NCBI RefSeq assembly: GCF_001941345.1
Contig: NZ_CP009251.1
Coordinates: 620,001 to 684,000 of the forward strand
Source: Corynebacterium stationis
Lineage (GTDB): Bacteria; Actinomycetota; Actinomycetes; Mycobacteriales; Mycobacteriaceae
Reading direction: 5' to 3'
Length of the DNA stretch: 64,000 nt
Position 1 is the first letter of the stretch. The number at the start of each line of letters is the position of its first letter. Made by a program: the position numbers and the translations under genes. The notes below the pieces were generated by a model. That model had not been told where the DNA came from and did not search any database. It saw only the letters and a list, made by a program, of their open reading frames with translations. Shown piece after piece: positions 61,660 to 64,000 of the stretch.

Positions 61660-63657
61660 CTAGACAGCTTGGTTCATTTTATTCACACCGAGCGTTATAT
61701 TAAATGCGCTCGTGGCGGCCTTGTCGGCTTCTTGAATAAACCAGGAGTCGGTCCCTGGCAGTGGTGGGGAAATAGTGGTGTCCGGGTACTGCGCGTGCGC
61801 GGGGATACCGACCATGTGTAGGCGTGGGTCTTCGTGGCCTTCGGCATCAAGCACGCGGCGCGACTGCGGATGTTGTGCGACTGATGCGGTCGGCAATTCC
61901 GTGCCATCTTCGGCGATATCGCTAAAGGCAACGACGCGCTTTTTCTCTACTAAGTCCTTCATGAAGGAATCCACCGGCATCTTGCGGATATCTGGCTTGT
62001 GCACCCAGGCGTCGAAAAGCGTGGTGCCGCGATAGCGCACGCCGCCGGAATAGGGTGAGCTCATGGTCCATTCACCGGTAGTACGGTCGGTATCGAGCAG
62101 CGGATAGCCACCGATGAACTTCACGACGCCTGCCTCCACGAGCGCCATGAGCTGACGCGTGCGGAAGATTGGTGGGCCGGAGCACGCCAGTTGCGCCAGC
62201 GCAATGGCCTTATCAAACATGTGGTGGCGCGATTCCACGGTGTATCGCCCTTCCGCCCCCAGCACCTGGGAGGGCTTGCGGGAAAAGCCCAAAGACCACA
62301 GGGCAGCACGCACTGGGCTATCTTGTCCCTGCTCGGCATCGCGCAGGTCTTCTTCCAGGCGCTGCATCACATACGCGGTGAGCTCTTGCGTGTTATCGAA
62401 GTTGGCTGGCAAAAGATGCATCCAGCGCAGCAGTGAAAAACGCTTGGTGGTGTACTTTTCGATGACCTCATCCATCGCGCTGACGCCATTAAAGACCACA
62501 CTGGCATCAACCTCAGCGTCATCGATAGCCTGCACAATGGTGTCCAAGTCGGCCTTGAGTGCTTGTGGTTCTACGCGGGCCAAAGTTTTGACGTATGCGT
62601 GGTAAGCATCGCGCAGGACCGCTGGCCAGACCTCCACGTCATAGTCGATAGAGCGACGACCCTTACGATCGGAAAGATCCGCAACAACCTTCTTTAAACG
62701 GGGAATCTCCGCTGCTGGTGGCAATCCACCATCATCAGACTGTGGCATAAACGGGTAACCGCGCCTGGAGCTCGCGTAATACGTTGGCTCTTTACCGGTG
62801 GCAATATAACGCAGCCCACTGGCCGCATCTGGGTCCTCGACAAACTGCCCACCGCGTTCTTGCGTGGTCAAAATCAAAATATCGAAAAAGCCCATCCCTA
62901 AGCCGCGGGAGAGTACCTTTTCATTGTCCTTGATGGAACTAACATCCTGCTCAATTGGGTTATTTGCCCGAATCCAGTTGAGGCCTGGATGAGTGTCCAA
63001 AGTTTCTTTGATCCACTTTTCCTGCGCGGCTAGGCCCTGTTCTTGCCAACCTGTAACTGCAATGGTTGCCGAAGCTTCGACAGTTTCACCGTTATCTAAA
63101 GTGATGATGTCATAATTATCAGCTTCTTCGATGCTGGTGGCACGGGCCTTGTGGCTACGTACAGTGACCCACGACGGAATATCTTGCAGAACAGACTGAT
63201 AAAACCACACTAAGTAATAGCCGTACAGCGCGCGTAGGGGATAAGACTCCGGGCGGAGTTCTTCTAATTCTTCGCGGCTAAAGCGCTCCCAAAGGCCATC
63301 GTCAAGCGGATGCTGTGTGACGTAATCCCGCTTTGCGCGGGTTACCTCCTCCTCGTGGCCTAAGTGCAGGCGCACCCACTCATAAATGGTGGGGCCTTCC
63401 ACCACCGGCGCCTCCACCGTCGCGCCGGGCTCCGAAAAGAGTGTCATGCCGTGTGCGAAAGTATTCATGCACAGCGCCTTGGTCTGCGTGGTATCCCAAA
63501 TCCGGCCACCGCCATGCTGTGCGTCATCAATTAAATGTAGATGGAATTCTTGCGGCGGGTTTTCCACCACATTAAAGTGCGCAACAAGCCGCTCCAGCGT
63601 CGATACGCCGCGCGGCCCTAATCCGATGAGCGCAATGGAAGGCGAAATAGTTGGCAT
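61660..63657 (-). CDS. FAD/NAD(P)-binding protein, FAD_NAD(P)-binding family (large)
   Basis: A 665-residue protein with an N-terminal nucleotide-binding motif SIALIGLGPRGVSTLERLVAHF and the pattern HLIDDAQHGGGRIWDTTQTKALCMNTFAHGMTLF, as in the NAD_binding_9 family. This family of actinobacterial proteins has no clear role known to me; relatives resemble adenylate cyclase-linked or siderophore-type monooxygenases. Further segments: SATIAVTGWQEQG, SRGLGMGFFDILILTTQERGG and the C-terminal GTDSWFIQEADKAATSAFNITLG. I start at ATG 63657 (MPTISPS); an ATG eight codons upstream (63681) is also possible. It is 59 nt upstream of the OsmC gene on the same strand. Confidence 0.75.
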   Translation of the reverse strand: MPTISPSIALIGLGPRGVSTLERLVAHFNVVENPPQEFHLHLIDDAQHGGGRIWDTTQTKALCMNTFAHGMTLFSEPGATVEAPVVEGPTIYEWVRLHLGHEEEVTRAKRDYVTQHPLDDGLWERFSREELEELRPESYPLRALYGYYLVWFYQSVLQDIPSWVTVRSHKARATSIEEADNYDIITLDNGETVEASATIAVTGWQEQGLAAQEKWIKETLDTHPGLNWIRANNPIEQDVSSIKDNEKVLSRGLGMGFFDILILTTQERGGQFVEDPDAASGLRYIATGKEPTYYASSRRGYPFMPQSDDGGLPPAAEIPRLKKVVADLSDRKGRRSIDYDVEVWPAVLRDAYHAYVKTLARVEPQALKADLDTIVQAIDDAEVDASVVFNGVSAMDEVIEKYTTKRFSLLRWMHLLPANFDNTQELTAYVMQRLEEDLRDAEQGQDSPVRAALWSLGFSRKPSQVLGAEGRYTVESRHHMFDKAIALAQLACSGPPIFRTRQLMALVEAGVVKFIGGYPLLDTDRTTGEWTMSSPYSGGVRYRGTTLFDAWVHKPDIRKMPVDSFMKDLVEKKRVVAFSDIAEDGTELPTASVAQHPQSRRVLDAEGHEDPRLHMVGIPAHAQYPDTTISPPLPGTDSWFIQEADKAATSAFNITLGVNKMNQAV

Positions 63658-63681
63658 AAAAGTTTCATCCCTAAGATTCAT

Positions 63682-64000
63682 AGACCATAAAGTCTGTCGT
63701 TTCTTCCGTCGACTATACCAACCTGTCTACTAAAATTAGTAAGAGCGGTTCATAAGTAATTCTTCTTTGACTATTTGACCGCCAGCTAGGCGCCTGACCA
63801 CCAGCTCCGGTCTGCAGCAAAATCCGGAATTTCATTCAGAATGGCCAAGAATATAAATGGCCACTAGCAGAGCTTGTTGAATTAAAACTTCGAATAGCGC
63901 AGCAGTTCCTATTCTCTAGGTAGGAGAGTGCCGCTGATTGCGCGGTGCGACATTGTAAGCCTCTCGCCAGATTCGGGTGTACTAAGCGGCAAAACTATTG
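63682..64000. other. Right-end region with no gene recognised
   Basis: About 320 nt upstream of the FAD/NAD(P)-binding gene up to the window edge. It must contain that gene's promoter. I see no reading frame with family features, no strong hairpin and no repeat. Confidence 0.5.

Overview
The window is a chromosomal stretch of an actinobacterium of the genus Corynebacterium. The evidence is gene content and order: an AccBC-type carboxylase alpha subunit, the set accD1-accD2-accE-maf, birA-PH protein-purK-purE, a TusEFG-like sugar ABC importer, and a qsuB/qsuD/pcaHGBC aromatic acid cluster. The proteins resemble C. glutamicum homologues as I remember them. No rRNA, tRNA, CRISPR array or prophage is visible.

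Layout. (1) 1-2.4 kb: 5' part of accBC and a two-domain rhodanese protein whose catalytic Cys position is Ser, both on the minus strand. (2) 2.4-9.9 kb: a Cj0069-family ATP-grasp-like gene, then a choline-to-glycine-betaine operon (BCCT transporter, betB, betA) with betA frameshifted. Upstream of it lie remnants of a GlxA/GbdR-like AraC regulator. (3) 9.9-16.3 kb: HD hydrolase, aldo/keto reductase, DUF3151, maf, and the acyl-CoA carboxylase genes accE, accD2, accD1. (4) 16.4-24.8 kb: frameshifted treS, a small membrane protein, two sugar ABC permeases, a D-amino-acid dehydrogenase, an IS3-family element lying in the loop of a terminator, and the sugar-binding lipoprotein. (5) 24.9-31.2 kb: birA, PH-domain protein, purK, purE, YdcF-like protein, a BASS transporter and an HNH/DUF222 protein. 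(6) 31.5-38.2 kb: a complete peptide/nickel-type ABC importer and an RNase H-like protein. (7) 38.5-53.6 kb: pcaHGBC, qsuB, qsuD, a frameshifted IclR regulator, a frameshifted MHS-type transporter, a Gfo/Idh/MocA dehydrogenase, a TIM-barrel isomerase/dehydratase, a KstD-like flavoprotein and a three-gene TRAP transporter. (8) 53.6-61 kb: an aminotransferase, a BCCT transporter split by a second IS3-family element, and a TPP riboswitch in front of thiC. (9) 61-64 kb: an OsmC protein and a large FAD/NAD(P)-binding protein.

How the genes work together. AccBC, AccD1, AccD2 and AccE form biotin-dependent acyl-CoA carboxylases, and BirA attaches their biotin. The bet genes and the interrupted BCCT gene concern compatible solutes, and treS with the sugar ABC genes concerns trehalose. 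In region 7, shikimate-type compounds go through 3-dehydroshikimate to protocatechuate and then into the beta-ketoadipate pathway. The extra dehydrogenase, isomerase, KstD-like enzyme and TRAP system there look like an added route for an unidentified cyclic carboxylate; this is the best candidate for something undescribed.

A striking property is gene damage. Four genes (betA, treS, an iclR, an MHS transporter) carry a 1- or 2-base indel at a short repeat, one BCCT gene is cut by an IS, and one regulator is decayed. In every indel or IS case, undoing the proposed event restores a reading frame whose length is divisible by three. Some indels could be sequencing errors; the IS insertions are not.
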